Positions 50,038-59,644 of a stretch of DNA of 64,000 nt are shown here, in pieces. The position numbers were made by a program, and so were the translations under genes. Numbering within the stretch: the stretch's first letter is position 1; the number at the start of each line of letters is the position of its first letter. The notes beneath the pieces are model-generated. The model was not told the origin of the DNA. It saw nothing but the letters and a program-made list of their open reading frames with translations, and did not search any database. Source of the stretch: Mesostigma viride (lineage: Eukaryota > Streptophyta > Mesostigmatophyceae > Mesostigmatales > Mesostigmataceae); assembly GCA_009746045.1 (NCBI GenBank), contig RPFO01000899.1, positions 1-64,000 on the forward strand, written 5' to 3'.

Positions 50038-50392
50038 TGGGCATGGCAAACTGCAAATTAAAGGAACATTAAGAATGGCACTACAAAAGTGCTTACAATA
50101 TGTATCATGACTCAGCTGCAAATGGTGTGAGCTTGCATGAATTATTACTTGTTTCACTGAAATTATTCCAAGGAGTTGTTACAACTGGCATGGCATTTGT
50201 TTAGAATCAACGGCTGCCTCCCAAGCTCAGGCAGCCAGGAATTCAGGCTTTTGTACTAGACCAGCGGGAATAAGGGGGGGGGGGGGGGGGTTGACGGAAT
50301 AATTGAATGGGCTAGGCCAAAAGGCTAATTGTATGCAGTTATTTCGTTGATTTTACGTTACTTTGTGAGTTTGGCACCCAAGTGAGCAAACT
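50038..50392. other. Non-coding end of the inverted-repeat segment
   Basis: About 350 bp between the end of the spliced gene and the right inverted repeat. It contains a run of about 16 G at 50274-50291 and no gene that I can see. Confidence 0.6.
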
Positions 50393-50477
50393 CTTGGCCA
50401 ACTAAGCAAACTTGCGGCCACCAGCTCCGGCTCCATGCCATCGTAGTACCATACTCCAACGTCATTTTTCGGGCGAT

Positions 50478-50906
50478 TTAAAAGCGAGCACGCTGAGTCA
50501 GATCGGGGCGTGGCACGGTCACGAACCGAGTCACGTCCGTCTCCGTTGGTGACTCTGCGATGGACTGAAACGTGTTTCGCATCCGAACGCTCGGCGCCTG
50601 GTTCCGCACGCTCTCGAAATCTCTTCCGTTCGTGTAGTTGGCGTACGGATTCGTAGCGTCCTCGGTGACCGCGAACACGTTTTCTTTCTTCACGAACCTC
50701 GCGTCGATTGTGTACGCCGCGTGCGACAGCAGAACAATCGCGAATCCGGCGATGACGGCTCGGACGGACCACATCACGGCGCCTCCCACCATCATGACGT
50801 ACAGCCCGAACCGTTTCGCCGCCACGCACCGTTCCGCCAGCGAGGCGCCGGGGACAAAGGGCCAAAAACACAGCGGGTCATCCAAAATACCTTGGAAGAT
50901 GTACAT
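50478..50906 (-). CDS. Membrane protein, DUF5762-like
   Basis: 142 aa. The pattern fits a family conserved in giant viruses: an N-terminal DDPLCFWPFVPGASLAERC, then AAKRF.LY, followed by a hydrophobic pair (VMMVGGAVMWSVRAVIAGFAIVLL, about residues 37-60) and a C-terminal tail with NPYANY and NTFQSIAESPTETDVTRF. DUF5762 proteins have the same layout and are of unknown function, probably in virion membranes. The match is from memory of the pattern. The stop codon is 55 bp from the right inverted repeat of the neighbouring segment. Confidence 0.6.
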   Translation of the reverse strand: MYIFQGILDDPLCFWPFVPGASLAERCVAAKRFGLYVMMVGGAVMWSVRAVIAGFAIVLLSHAAYTIDARFVKKENVFAVTEDATNPYANYTNGRDFESVRNQAPSVRMRNTFQSIAESPTETDVTRFVTVPRPDLTQRARF

Positions 50907-50930
50907 TCCTCTATACTAACCACTGTAAAC

Positions 50931-51437
50931 TTATTTTTGGATCGCCGGGAGATCCACGGTGGACGATGCGATCTTGGAGACCCCGGACATCACCTCGCTC
51001 ATCAGGTTGGAAGCGTCTGCCTGTCCGGTCTCAAACTTCTCCGCGATGTCCCTCGCCAGCATCTCCGCTTGTCGCAGGATCTCGTCCGGGATATTCCGCA
51101 CGCCCATCCCGATCATGGCGAGAGTGGAGAGGTACTGCCATATCGCGTCCTTCGTACCCTGCGGCGCCCCGGCCCAGTGCTTCTTGAGGTCCACCTCGTT
51201 CAAGTACGGGATGGAGTTCGCGGCATCCTCGAACAACGCCTCGTCCTGGTCCGTGATCATTGTGAGGTGCGGCTCGATCGCGTCCATGAATGTTTCGAGC
51301 GGCAGGCGGACATTCGCTTTGGTCGCGAGCTTCAACGCGGTCTGAACCCCCGCGATAGATTTCTCCTCGGGGAACGCCAAGGCCAGCTCATCGAGGAACA
51401 TCGCCAGCATGTTGTTGAATGCCTGGACCGCCGACAT
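50931..51437 (-). CDS. Helical viral protein of unknown function (168 aa)
   Basis: 168 aa, all-helical in appearance: QAFNNMLAMFLDELALAFPE, TFMDAIEPHLTMITDQDEAL, DAIWQYLSTLAMIGMGVRNI. The sequence of helices faintly resembles the DUF5764-like protein at 9419, but not enough to claim homology. It is divergently transcribed from 51524 across an AT-rich 86-bp spacer. Confidence 0.65.
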   Translation of the reverse strand: MSAVQAFNNMLAMFLDELALAFPEEKSIAGVQTALKLATKANVRLPLETFMDAIEPHLTMITDQDEALFEDAANSIPYLNEVDLKKHWAGAPQGTKDAIWQYLSTLAMIGMGVRNIPDEILRQAEMLARDIAEKFETGQADASNLMSEVMSGVSKIASSTVDLPAIQK

Positions 51438-51523
51438 GATGGAGCGAGTGCACTATCATCCATCATGCGATAATTTATTTACGCGTTTAAAACGAACCGC
51501 ATTATTTCAGCGAAGTTGTATAA
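51438..51523. promoter_or_regulatory. AT-rich divergent intergenic region
   Basis: 86 bp between two divergent viral genes, with GATAATTTATTTACGCGTTTAAAA and GTTGTATAA immediately before the plus-strand ATG. It probably holds both promoters. Confidence 0.45.
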
Positions 51524-52153
51524 ATGGAGGTCAAGGTCCGGCTCGACAACAAGATTCACGCATGGAAGTTCCCGAACTCGATGATCCAGAGCGTGATGAG
51601 CAACTTGGGCGAGGACGCCGAAACGTGCAAACGCATTATCAAAAACATCGTCGTGCGTCTGGCGAGCGTCCTCGAGACGAAGGAACTTCACGGGACCGTC
51701 ACGGACGTGGAGGTGATTTGTCTCATGCACATACGGCAGCAGGAAAACCTGCCGGAAGGGATCAAGAAGGCCGCCACCGAGGTGCTGACCGCGTGGAAGG
51801 ATGCGGAGGACAGCATCTCCGCGGACGCTAGGAGGGGTCTGCGGGTGTCGGAGCGCATGATCCCGATCCTGCTTTCGTGTCAGAACCGGGACGAGTTCGA
51901 GAAGTATTTCACCCAGGTCATATACCCTAACATCGAAGAGGGCCACGTGGCCTCGATCATCCGTTTTTTCAACGTGTTGGGGGAGTGGGTGATGCGCGAC
52001 GAGTCGCCCGTGAAGGAGGATAGCCATTACATCGAGAAGTACCTCCTTCGCATCTTCACGAACCACGTGGTGCCGTTCCTGGCGGTCAAGAAAAAGGATG
52101 TGGTGGCCAAGAGGTTCAACACGGCCGCGGAGGTCATGAAGGAGTACGTGTAG
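51524..52153 (+). CDS. Viral protein of unknown function (209 aa)
   Basis: 209 aa, soluble and helical: RLDNKIHAWKFPNSMIQSVM, CKRIIKNIVVRLASVLETKE, RRGLRVSERMIPILLSCQNR, FFNVLGEWVMRDESPV. No motif of a known enzyme is seen. It is followed by a membrane-protein gene in the same direction 57 bp downstream, then by the fibre gene. A morphogenesis role is only suggested by position. Confidence 0.7.
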   Translation: MEVKVRLDNKIHAWKFPNSMIQSVMSNLGEDAETCKRIIKNIVVRLASVLETKELHGTVTDVEVICLMHIRQQENLPEGIKKAATEVLTAWKDAEDSISADARRGLRVSERMIPILLSCQNRDEFEKYFTQVIYPNIEEGHVASIIRFFNVLGEWVMRDESPVKEDSHYIEKYLLRIFTNHVVPFLAVKKKDVVAKRFNTAAEVMKEYV

Positions 52154-52210
52154 TCCTGCCAGCTCGTCTCGGGACCGGGGTTTATTTCGGGAACATACAG
52201 TGACAGATCG

Positions 52211-52705
52211 ATGAGCGGCGCTCCCTTGAACCAAGCGTACAGTTTCACCCCTTCTGGCGAGTCCGTGTCGGCGCACTCCTCGATCCCTCAGCCGCAAACC
52301 GAGCAAGCCCAGCCTCCTTTCATGCATCCCGAGAGCGGTGGCCGAGAGCCGATCCACATCCCAGGGCCTCTGACCATCCCTCCTCCGAATCACAACGCGC
52401 CTCCGCCTCAACACGTTCATCCGCATCCCAACATGCACAACATGATGCCGCCGCCGCAGACCCACCAGCCGCAACCGCCCAGAAGACAGCCCCTTGAGCC
52501 TGTGCCAGACCGGATGGGGCTAGAGACCCGCATGCGCCAGATCGCGGCGGAAGAGGCGAGGGGGAACGTGATCATGTATATGGTGATAGGCGCCGGCCTA
52601 GCGTTCATTCTCGGATACCTGTACAATAACCGGTCGGTGTTTGCTCCCCCGGTCCGGTACATGGACCCGGCCGCTCAAATGGCCGGCTCGTTAGCCCGGA
52701 GCTGA
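52211..52705 (+). CDS. Pro/His-rich protein with one C-terminal membrane span
   Basis: 164 aa. The first 100 residues are Pro/Gln/His-rich and likely disordered (PPNHNAPPPQHVHPHPNMHN). A short amphipathic helix (ETRMRQIAAEEARGN) leads into a membrane span (VIMYMVIGAGLAFILGYLY, about residues 120-138) and a short tail. It is a probable inner-membrane or virion-tegument protein. The T9 run and CTTTAG after it form the promoter of the next gene. Confidence 0.7.
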   Translation: MSGAPLNQAYSFTPSGESVSAHSSIPQPQTEQAQPPFMHPESGGREPIHIPGPLTIPPPNHNAPPPQHVHPHPNMHNMMPPPQTHQPQPPRRQPLEPVPDRMGLETRMRQIAAEEARGNVIMYMVIGAGLAFILGYLYNNRSVFAPPVRYMDPAAQMAGSLARS

Positions 52706-52741
52706 TTTTTTTTTCTTTAGATAGTACTATAACGAACGAAG
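52706..52741 (+). promoter_or_regulatory. Promoter region of the first fibre gene
   Basis: A T9 run, then CTTTAGATAGTACTATAACGAACGAAG before the ATG at 52742. The T-run followed by a TAGTACTATA core resembles the spacers before the other late-type genes here. Confidence 0.45.
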
Positions 52742-55700
52742 ATGTCTCTCTGCGAGAACATGGGTGCTTCTAGGCTGCGGAAGTTGTCCGTGAACGAGCT
52801 GTGGAGTGACGACAACGTTTCCGCGGCGCTTCAGGACCTCAAGGTGTACGGATGGGACAAGATCGACCTTATTCCCAACCGTTCTTCCGGCAACGACACC
52901 ACAAACCTGGTGCGTGACGCGACGAACAAGGTCACCGTGTATGGCGACCTCGCGGTCATGGGCGCATTCAGCGCCGGCGGGTCGGACGGCGCGACGATCG
53001 GAGACGTCAACCTCGCCACTTTGACGTACGAGAAGGACGCCGACACGTCCGAGGCAAACAACGGCGCTGTCCGGTCCGTTCTCAACCACTTGATTCTGAA
53101 GGGCCAGACCACCGCGCACGAGGTCATCGTCGACGATTCTCGCCTGGTCGCTCACAAGACCGCGAAGACCTCCGTCAACTCGGAGCCCGACGCCTTCGCG
53201 GTCCGGGGTGACAATGGGAACGACAACCAGCAGGTTCTGATGGGCATGGTGTATGCCTCCGGCCACACCTCCGGGGGTCAGACCGGGTCCACGAGCTGGA
53301 GGGGCGTGGTGGACAGCGGGGCGAACGACATGGAGTTGGTGTCCGACGCTCAGCTGCGTCTTTCGGCGGACGGGTCCTCGAGCGGAGTTGTCCGCCTCGC
53401 GGCCGGTGCGGCGGTCGAGATCTGCCCTTCTGTCGGCTCGAACCGCGGGCAGGACCCGAACTCCAAGCTGTCGATCTCATACTCCGCCGTGACCTACAAC
53501 ACCAATCCGGACGAGTGCACCAAGATCTCCGCGGTGTCACTGGGCGGCGCCTCCAACACCGGCGAGCACATCTGGATCACCGGTGACACGAGCGTGACCG
53601 ATTCGAGCGTCACGGTGGAGGAGGTGAAGTTCGTCAACTCGTCTCTTTCGACCACCAACGCGGTCCTCGCTCTGGACGCGGCCACCTCCGTGAACGTGAC
53701 AAGCGACCTCATTCTCACCGACACCGCTGGGACCGCAGGCAGCATTACCTCCTCCACGGGTGCGCTTAACCTGACCTCTGCGTCGGGTGGCGTGAACGTG
53801 GACGACGTCAACGTGACCGGTTCCGCCCTGTCCACCACCAACGCGATCCTCTCTCTGGACGCCGCCACCTCCGTGGACATCACCAGCGACCTGATTCTGA
53901 CCAACACCGCGGGGACTGCCGGTAGCGTTACCTCTTCTACTGGCGCCCTCAACCTGACCTCTGCGTCGGGTGGCGTGAACGTGGACGACGTCAACGTCAC
54001 CGGTTCCGCCCTGTCCACTACCAACGCGATCCTCTCTCTGGACGCGGCCACCTCCGTGGACATCACCAGCGACTTGATTCTGACAAACACCGCCGGGACT
54101 GCCGGTAGCGTTACCTCTTCTACCGGCGCTCTGAACCTGACTTCCGCCTCGGGTGGCGTGAACGTGGACGACGTCAACGTCACCGGTTCGGCCGTTTCCA
54201 CCACCAACGCGATCCTCTCTCTGGACGCCGCCACTTCCGTCAACGTGACGAGCGACCTTATCCTCACCGACTCCGCCGGGACTGCGGGCAGCATCACCAC
54301 CTCCACGGGTGCCCTCAATCTGACTTCCACATCGGGCGGCGTGAACGTCGACGACGTGAACGTGACCGGTTCGGCCGTCTCCACCACCAACGCGATCCTC
54401 TCTCTGGACGCGGCCACCTCCGTGGACATCACGAGCGACCTCATCCTGACGAACACGGCCGGCACCGCTGGGTCCGTGACCACCTCCACGGGCGCTCTGA
54501 ACCTGACCTCGAGTTCCGGCGATGTGAACGTCGCTAGCGTCAAGGTCAACGGTTCGGCCGTCTCCACCACCAACGCGATCCTCTCTCTGGACGCCGCCAC
54601 CTCCGTCAACGTCACTAGCGACCTCATCCTCACCAACTCGGCGGGGACCGCGGGCAGCGTGACCACCTCCGTCGGCCCTCTGAATCTGACTTCCACATCG
54701 GGTGCCGTCAACGTGGCCAGCGTGAGCGTTACAGGTGCGAGCGTTTCTACCACCCAGGATGTCCTTTCCCTTTCCGCGCCCATCTCCGTCGACATCGATA
54801 GTGACCTCGTCGTCACCAACAGCGCCGGGACAGGCGGCAAGATCACCACCTCCATCGGCTCTCTCGAGCTCACCTCCGCCACCGGAGAGGTCACCATCAA
54901 CGGAAACCTCAACATCACCGGGACGACCAACAGCATTAACCAGACCACCACCAACATCGCCGTCACCGACAAGGTCGTCTCCCTCGCCAAGCCGGCAGAC
55001 GTGAACGTCGCGTCATGGCCGTTCGACGCGGGCACGCCCGCCGTGGACACCACCTCCGCCGTCTCCATGTCCCTCTCCGGCACCGCCGTGTTCTCGGCCG
55101 AGAAGCTCTCCATCCCCGCCGCATCCGCGTACGCGACCACATCCAGCGCCTTGTTCCCATCCGGGACTGCCGGTTTCCAGGTGTGCGTCAACACCACTTT
55201 CGTCGGCTCTCTCCCCGCCGCCGACTCGTTCATCATGGCCTATGGTGCCGTTTCGGGCGTGTTCGTTCGCGTATCGTACGACCAGGCCAACGACTGGCTG
55301 GTCGTCAGCGACGGCACCAACTCGGCCCATTCCCCCGCCTCCCTCCTCCTCGCGGACACCCCTGTGAACATCTGCATCAGGAGGGACCCTCTCACCTCTA
55401 CCCTCTCCCTCATGACCAACATGGTCGCGAGGACTCTCACCGAGGCCGGCGCGGGTCAGCTGAGCGCCCTCGCCGCTCTCTCGTTGCGGCGAGCCCGACT
55501 CTGTACATCGGCCACTTCGGCGCAGACGCCTCGTCCGCCCCCATGAAGTTCGACGATGTCCGCGTCGTCTCCGTGACCGCTCCCACCAACTCCTCTTCTT
55601 CTGGCGCCGGTATCCTCGTGGAGGGCGACGGCCAGGTGAGCTCCACCGACGTGGAGAGGTCCGTGAAGTGGTTCGCGAACAGCTCGCAGGACCGCGGCGA

Positions 55701-56634
55701 TTACCAGGGGTCCTACTGGCACGTGAAGGGAGGCCAGCTCATGCTGTCTCGCACGATCGACAACTCCCTGCGCAAGGCCCCAGGTACGTCCGTTCTTCTT
55801 TCCAGTCTCCCCGCCTCCAGCACCGAGGTGGCTAAGTGGGAGTTCGGGTCTGGCCTCGTGAGCGAGGGCGGATCCTTGACCCTCGTGGCCGCCGGAACCA
55901 CGCCCGCGAGCGTCGCGGGCGGCGTGTTGAAGACCAACAACACCGCGCAGGCCGACGGGCGCGCCGCCATCACCAACGCCGCGCTGCCGAGCGGGTCCAC
56001 GAACATCACCGTGGTCGCCTCCGTGGCTCCTCAGGCGGCTCTGAACCATTCGAGCGCGAACGGGCTCGAGCTGCTCGCGTACGGCGACAACTCCACCGCC
56101 GGCGCGTTCCTCCGCGTTTTTACCTCGAGCGCTGGAAAGCTCTCGGTGACCAACGGCAGCAACACCGACGAGACCACGTCCGTGGTCGTCGGGTCTTCTG
56201 CCTTCACCCTGGGCCTGCAGCTTGCCTCGGGCGTGCCCAAGATTTTCGTCAACGGAATCGAGCGGACTCTCGCGACCGCAACCGTCACCGGAGTCACCGT
56301 GGCCGTGAAGAGGCTGTCCCTCGGTGCGGACTCTCTCCAGACCGTCACGAAGGACGTCTGGTACGACAATGTCCGCGTGTGTGACACCCTCATCAGCGGG
56401 AACGCCCAGTTGTACAGGTACAGCGACGAGTACGACGCGACCCCGCTCACGGTCACGTACGGTTTCCGGATCGCGGACGACGAGTCTCTCCAGATCGTGA
56501 AGACCCAGGGGTCTGACAGCTCTAGTCTGATATTAGGCAACCCCATACCCGTCAACGACTCAGGGTTGAACTCGATGGGTGCCATCAACAGTGGAAATGT
56601 GGACGTCGTTACTGAAATGCTGAACAAGCCTTAA
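52742..56634 (+). CDS. Long fibre protein with 61-aa repeats and LamG-like domains (one frameshift)
   Basis: A head domain of about 290 residues precedes seven tandem repeats of 61 aa (53637 to about 54910; core SALSTTNAILSLDAATSVDI, then SDLILTNTAGTAG). They build a beta-solenoid-like shaft. Then come a GNLNITGTTNS..QTTTNIAVTDKVVSL segment typical of viral fibres, a LamG/concanavalin-like domain, the motif SYWHVKGGQLMLSRTI, a second LamG-like domain, and the ending LTVTYGFRIADDESLQIVK. At about 55490 the frame changes (TEAGAGQLSALAAL to SPTLYIGHFGAD), consistent with one lost base. The full length would be about 1297 aa. It is probably a surface fibre for host attachment. The domain plan is shared with the minus-strand gene at 59645. 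Confidence 0.82.
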
Positions 56635-56702
56635 ACGTAACGGTTCGTCATGCAAGAGAAAATAACAGTCTCAAATAAATAAAGCGGAAACCTTCGTTCG
56701 AA

Positions 56703-57101
56703 ATGCCTCCTAATCTGTTAGATTCAGCAGGGACGCTGCATTTTAAAAATGTACAGACGCAAGGTTTCATCGCGGCGAGTGAAGACCGGACGAGGACATC
56801 CACCGTGCGCTTTCTCGTGCAAGGCGGGAAGACGCTCATGGTGTTGGACAAACCCGGGTCCGACGTCGCACTAAGTCCAGCCGTTGTTTTCGAGAACGAT
56901 TCCGTCAGTCTCCGTACCGGGACAAGCCTCCTCCAAGTTTCTAGTTCGGGGACGTCCACGGGATCGGTCGGGTCTATGAATATAGGAGAAGTTGGGAACG
57001 GTAGCACAAAATACCGGCTCGTCGTTAACGGCCACGACGAACTGGAGATACAAAAGTGGGTCAACGGCGTGTACGTCAAGACCGTCCAACTTTTGTCGTG
57101 A
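56703..57101 (+). CDS. Small beta-rich fibre-associated protein
   Basis: 132 aa: LLDSAGTLHFKNVQTQGFIA, then STVRFLVQGGKTLMVLDKP, ending RLVVNGHDELEIQKWVNGVY. The final block resembles the C-terminal ends of the two fibre proteins (F.I...E.L.IVK). With its position just after the fibre gene, this suggests a fibre tip or baseplate component. No catalytic motif is present. Confidence 0.6.
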   Translation: MPPNLLDSAGTLHFKNVQTQGFIAASEDRTRTSTVRFLVQGGKTLMVLDKPGSDVALSPAVVFENDSVSLRTGTSLLQVSSSGTSTGSVGSMNIGEVGNGSTKYRLVVNGHDELEIQKWVNGVYVKTVQLLS

Positions 57102-57164
57102 TTCCGTCCACGCGCGATACGTGTCCGTTAATTATGTTCGCGCTTTAGACCAGAGATATCCTGC

Positions 57165-57383
57165 ATGCCGGCCGTTAAGGAAGTTGTGTGCGAAGAACTG
57201 CGCGTCGAGAAGGCCATAAAGCTCGGAAACGACTCCCAAGAACTTTCTGGAACCAATCCCATCGACATCGGACCAGCCCGAATTCGATCAAGAAAGGTCG
57301 GGGATTCGTCTTCGAGACTCGAGTTTGGCAGAAAACAACCAGACGGCACCGTAGAAATCCTCGGCTGGATATCGTCCCAGTAA
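57165..57383 (+). CDS. Small beta-rich protein near the fibre gene
   Basis: 72 aa with VVCEELRVEKAIKLGNDSQE and SSSRLEFGRKQPDGTVEILGW. The LEFG...DGTVEI pattern again recalls viral fibre tips. It is close to the 132-aa gene and in the same direction. Function is unknown. Confidence 0.5.
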   Translation: MPAVKEVVCEELRVEKAIKLGNDSQELSGTNPIDIGPARIRSRKVGDSSSRLEFGRKQPDGTVEILGWISSQ

Positions 57384-57391
57384 CACTCGAG

Positions 57392-57600
57392 ATGGAGACA
57401 CGGTGCTTCCACCCCTCCGGTCTCCCACCGTCGAATGCCCCGGGATCCGCGATCACGAACTTATAGAGCACGCGGATTGCTTGAACATTTGCAGCACTTG
57501 CTGCAAGCGGATGAACGCGCTTTGTCCATACTGCGGCCAGGCGATGGTTCGAAGAGTGAAAGAGGCGCGGAGAGTCGCGATCGAGAGGGGCCACAAATAA
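57392..57600 (+). pseudogene. Small RING-like zinc finger gene, probably frameshifted
   Basis: The frame ending at 57600 encodes HADCLNICSTCCKRMNALCP followed by YCGQAM, the end of a C3HC4 RING (CXXC ... CPXC). The only nearby ATG (57392) is in another frame and starts METRCFHPSG, so a one-base shift near 57420-57450 probably joins them. An alternative is a GTG start at 57403. RING proteins of this size in large DNA viruses often act as ubiquitin ligases or apoptosis regulators, but this one is too short to be sure. Confidence 0.45.
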
Positions 57601-57605
57601 ATGTA

Positions 57606-58208
57606 ATGGAGTTGTATGACATCATGAGCGTCGAGTACGCGCTCGGGGCGCTCTTCCTAGTCGCCGTCGTTGCCTTCGTGGTCATATACACCCTGACCCT
57701 GAAAGACCCATCTTTCGCGGAAAAAATGCCCGCCTGGTGGGTGAAATTTGTGAAGGGTGGAGACGCTCCCTCGGAAACAGAAAAGGACGAGAAAAAGAAG
57801 GAGGAGGATCACGCAACGCTCGTTTCCTCCGCTGTGGGCGAGGCCATCAAAGGCGGCGTGGCTATCGACGTCGAAAAGTGGAAACGCGCCGTCCACGCGG
57901 CGCTCTCTGACCATTTGGATGGCCTACGACAGAAACGAGACGCTCTCAAAAGAGGGTCTACTGAACGCGCGAAGGCCGACGATGACGTCAACGAATTCAA
58001 AGCGGGGGTGGACATGTTGGAGATCCGGTTCACGAGGGACTTGAACTCGAATCCGCAGACGGCCATGTCGAACTTGCTCAACATGGTTTTGCCTATAGGA
58101 GCCAGCAAAGACCTTGTAAAATCGACGATGTCGTCACCCGATACTTGGGTCAAGGCCGAAGGAGCCACGACCGCTCTTTCGAATTATATATTGACAGCGT
58201 ACTCTTGA
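57606..58208 (+). CDS. Viral protein with N-terminal membrane anchor (200 aa)
   Basis: 200 aa. It starts with ELYDIMSVEYALGALFLVAV and a membrane span (ALGALFLVAVVAFVVIYTLTL, about residues 12-32). A lysine/glutamate-rich linker (SETEKDEKKKEEDH) and a helical domain with DVEKWKRAVHAALSDHLDGL follow. It lies just upstream of another anchored protein of similar design (58233). Probably an inner-membrane virion protein. No family is recognised. Confidence 0.65.
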   Translation: MELYDIMSVEYALGALFLVAVVAFVVIYTLTLKDPSFAEKMPAWWVKFVKGGDAPSETEKDEKKKEEDHATLVSSAVGEAIKGGVAIDVEKWKRAVHAALSDHLDGLRQKRDALKRGSTERAKADDDVNEFKAGVDMLEIRFTRDLNSNPQTAMSNLLNMVLPIGASKDLVKSTMSSPDTWVKAEGATTALSNYILTAYS

Positions 58209-58232
58209 ATTAATAATTTGGAATATCATACA

Positions 58233-58976
58233 ATGGCGACCGCATTTGAAAAATTCCTCAATTTCCTCACCCTGTGTGTGACTGCATTTCTACTAGGCGT
58301 AGTCTTGTACACGGTTTTGTCGGGGAAGCCCCCTTTATCCATAGGCCTCAAGTCCACGAAACCCCCAACGGAAGAAAAGGAAAAAAAGGCCGATGCCGAG
58401 GATGAAGCGACGTCCTCGAAGGAGAAAACGGCGGAAACGTCCGTGTCGCGCAAAGAGAAGGCCCTCACTATATCGGACACTCTAGCCGAACAGACATATC
58501 GCACCATCGTCGTCTCGACGAACCCGATAGCAATGGTGGCGGACACCGCCTCCATGTTGTTGGGAGTGATGGGCGCTCATCGAGCCGCGAACGGAATCGG
58601 CAAAGCGATTGACGCCGTGATAAGCCGCACCCCTCTAGGCGCCCTGTTTGGAGCGCTTTTTGACCCGAAATTGAGCGCCAAGTGTAAAGCTAGACAGATC
58701 CTGTCGTTCGGATTCAGCAGGTGCGGGGGGATACTTTCCAAATCCAAACCCCGGGAGTTCACGAAAGAGGAGGAAACGCCCATCGTTTCGGAGCGTTTTT
58801 CGTACAAAACGTACGTGTACAACCCTGAAACGAAAACCGTCCGCTTAGGCGACACTGCCGAGCGGTTTTCGGTGAAGGAAAATGCGACCGTGCCGCCCAA
58901 ACAGCCCGCTCTGACGTTGCCGACGACTTCGACGGATCACGTGGTTACGGCGGGCTCCGAAAGGTTCAAGTATTGA
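58233..58976 (+). CDS. Viral protein with N-terminal membrane anchor (247 aa)
   Basis: 247 aa from the ATG at 58233. A membrane span (LNFLTLCVTAFLLGVVLYTVL) is followed by a charged linker (EEKEKKADAEDEATSSKEK), a Gly/Ala-rich amphipathic region (MLLGVMGAHRAANGIGKAID, TPLGALFGALFDPKLSAK) and a Pro/Thr-rich tail ending AGSERFKY. The central hydrophobic helices may contact membrane. It follows the similar anchored protein by 24 bp. Its last 40 bases overlap the convergent nuclease-like gene. Confidence 0.65.
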   Translation: MATAFEKFLNFLTLCVTAFLLGVVLYTVLSGKPPLSIGLKSTKPPTEEKEKKADAEDEATSSKEKTAETSVSRKEKALTISDTLAEQTYRTIVVSTNPIAMVADTASMLLGVMGAHRAANGIGKAIDAVISRTPLGALFGALFDPKLSAKCKARQILSFGFSRCGGILSKSKPREFTKEEETPIVSERFSYKTYVYNPETKTVRLGDTAERFSVKENATVPPKQPALTLPTTSTDHVVTAGSERFKY

Positions 58977-59584
58977 GCCTCCTCTTGTTCGTGTGTCGTG
59001 CCTGAATGCTTGATTTCGATGCTCTCATCGAACGTCAGTTCGATGCCAGCCCAAAGACAGGTTTCGTGCACGACAAGGATCTTTTCCAAGCAACAACCCG
59101 GCGTCCCGCGATTCTTGAAGAGATGGAGTCGCTTCCGGAAACCGGGGTAGTATCTTCCATACGACAACAACTGCCCCACGCCCTCCATCCAATTCTGGAA
59201 CAGCTTGACCTCGATGATGACCTTCTCACTGGGCACGACAATGTCGATGATCCCGGCTGGGCATTTGAACTCGCGTATGCCGCTCAGTTCTTCGGCCAGC
59301 CGTTCTTGTATTCCGCGTTCCATGAACACGCGGCCATCGTCGTTCTTGGCCGCTTCTTCGGCTTCGGCTCTGACTTTGTTCAAGCACGCCGGAGTCGCGT
59401 ACACGAGCGTGATGGGACGGCCACCTTTTTTGCTTTTTTGGGGCTGCACGACGGTGTAATAGTCCACTCCGTCTTCGTACTTTTCGGACAGAACTTGAGC
59501 GAGACGAAGCTTTCCTCCGATCCTCGCGTCCTTCAACACGGCGTCATTGACCAGGAAGAATCCGGGCCTGTCTCCCTCTTCCAT
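58937..59584 (-). CDS. PD-(D/E)XK nuclease-like protein with N-terminal KilA-N/MSV199-like domain
   Basis: 215 aa. The C-terminal half matches a nuclease module common in viruses: ERLAEELSGIREFKCPAGII, then DIV (Asp), VIIEVKLFQNWMEGVGQLLS with the E-x-K pair, and FRKRLHLFKNRG. The N-terminal half (GFFLVNDAVLKDARIGGKLR, YYTVVQPQKSKKGGRPITLV) has the layout of the small DNA-binding domains (KilA-N/MSV199) often fused to such nucleases. Cleavage activity is inferred from the motif. It is intact and convergent with 58233-58976. Confidence 0.65.
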   Translation of the reverse strand: MEEGDRPGFFLVNDAVLKDARIGGKLRLAQVLSEKYEDGVDYYTVVQPQKSKKGGRPITLVYATPACLNKVRAEAEEAAKNDDGRVFMERGIQERLAEELSGIREFKCPAGIIDIVVPSEKVIIEVKLFQNWMEGVGQLLSYGRYYPGFRKRLHLFKNRGTPGCCLEKILVVHETCLWAGIELTFDESIEIKHSGTTHEQEEAQYLNLSEPAVTT

Positions 59585-59644
59585 CTGTCATACCTGCGTT
59601 CCAAAGAACACACAAAAAACAACACAAGACACACGCGCGTCCCG

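Larger units (their letters stand above)
47137..50422. mobile_element. Segment bounded by 30-bp inverted repeats (putative DNA transposon)
   Basis: GGTGGCCGCGAGTTTGCTCA... at 47137-47166 matches the reverse complement of 50393-50422 with two mismatches in 30. A subterminal motif CAAGTGAGCAAACT occurs near both ends in the same orientation. No flanking target duplication is evident. The segment carries a spliced gene and no transposase. The transposase gene at 43410-47090 begins 47 bp to the left, so the two may be functionally linked or merely adjacent. Composition and introns differ from the viral genes around it. Confidence 0.6.

Noticed and set aside
49044-50157. Minus-strand frames rich in Met-Pro, His-Ala or Cys-Pro repeats
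   Set aside because: Three antisense readings of the GGCATG minisatellite; the plus-strand frame is linked to a spliced gene with a zinc finger.
53494-55236. 580-codon minus-strand frame opposite the first fibre gene
   Set aside because: The apparent repeats are the antisense of the 61-aa fibre repeats; the stop-poor frame comes from codon bias.
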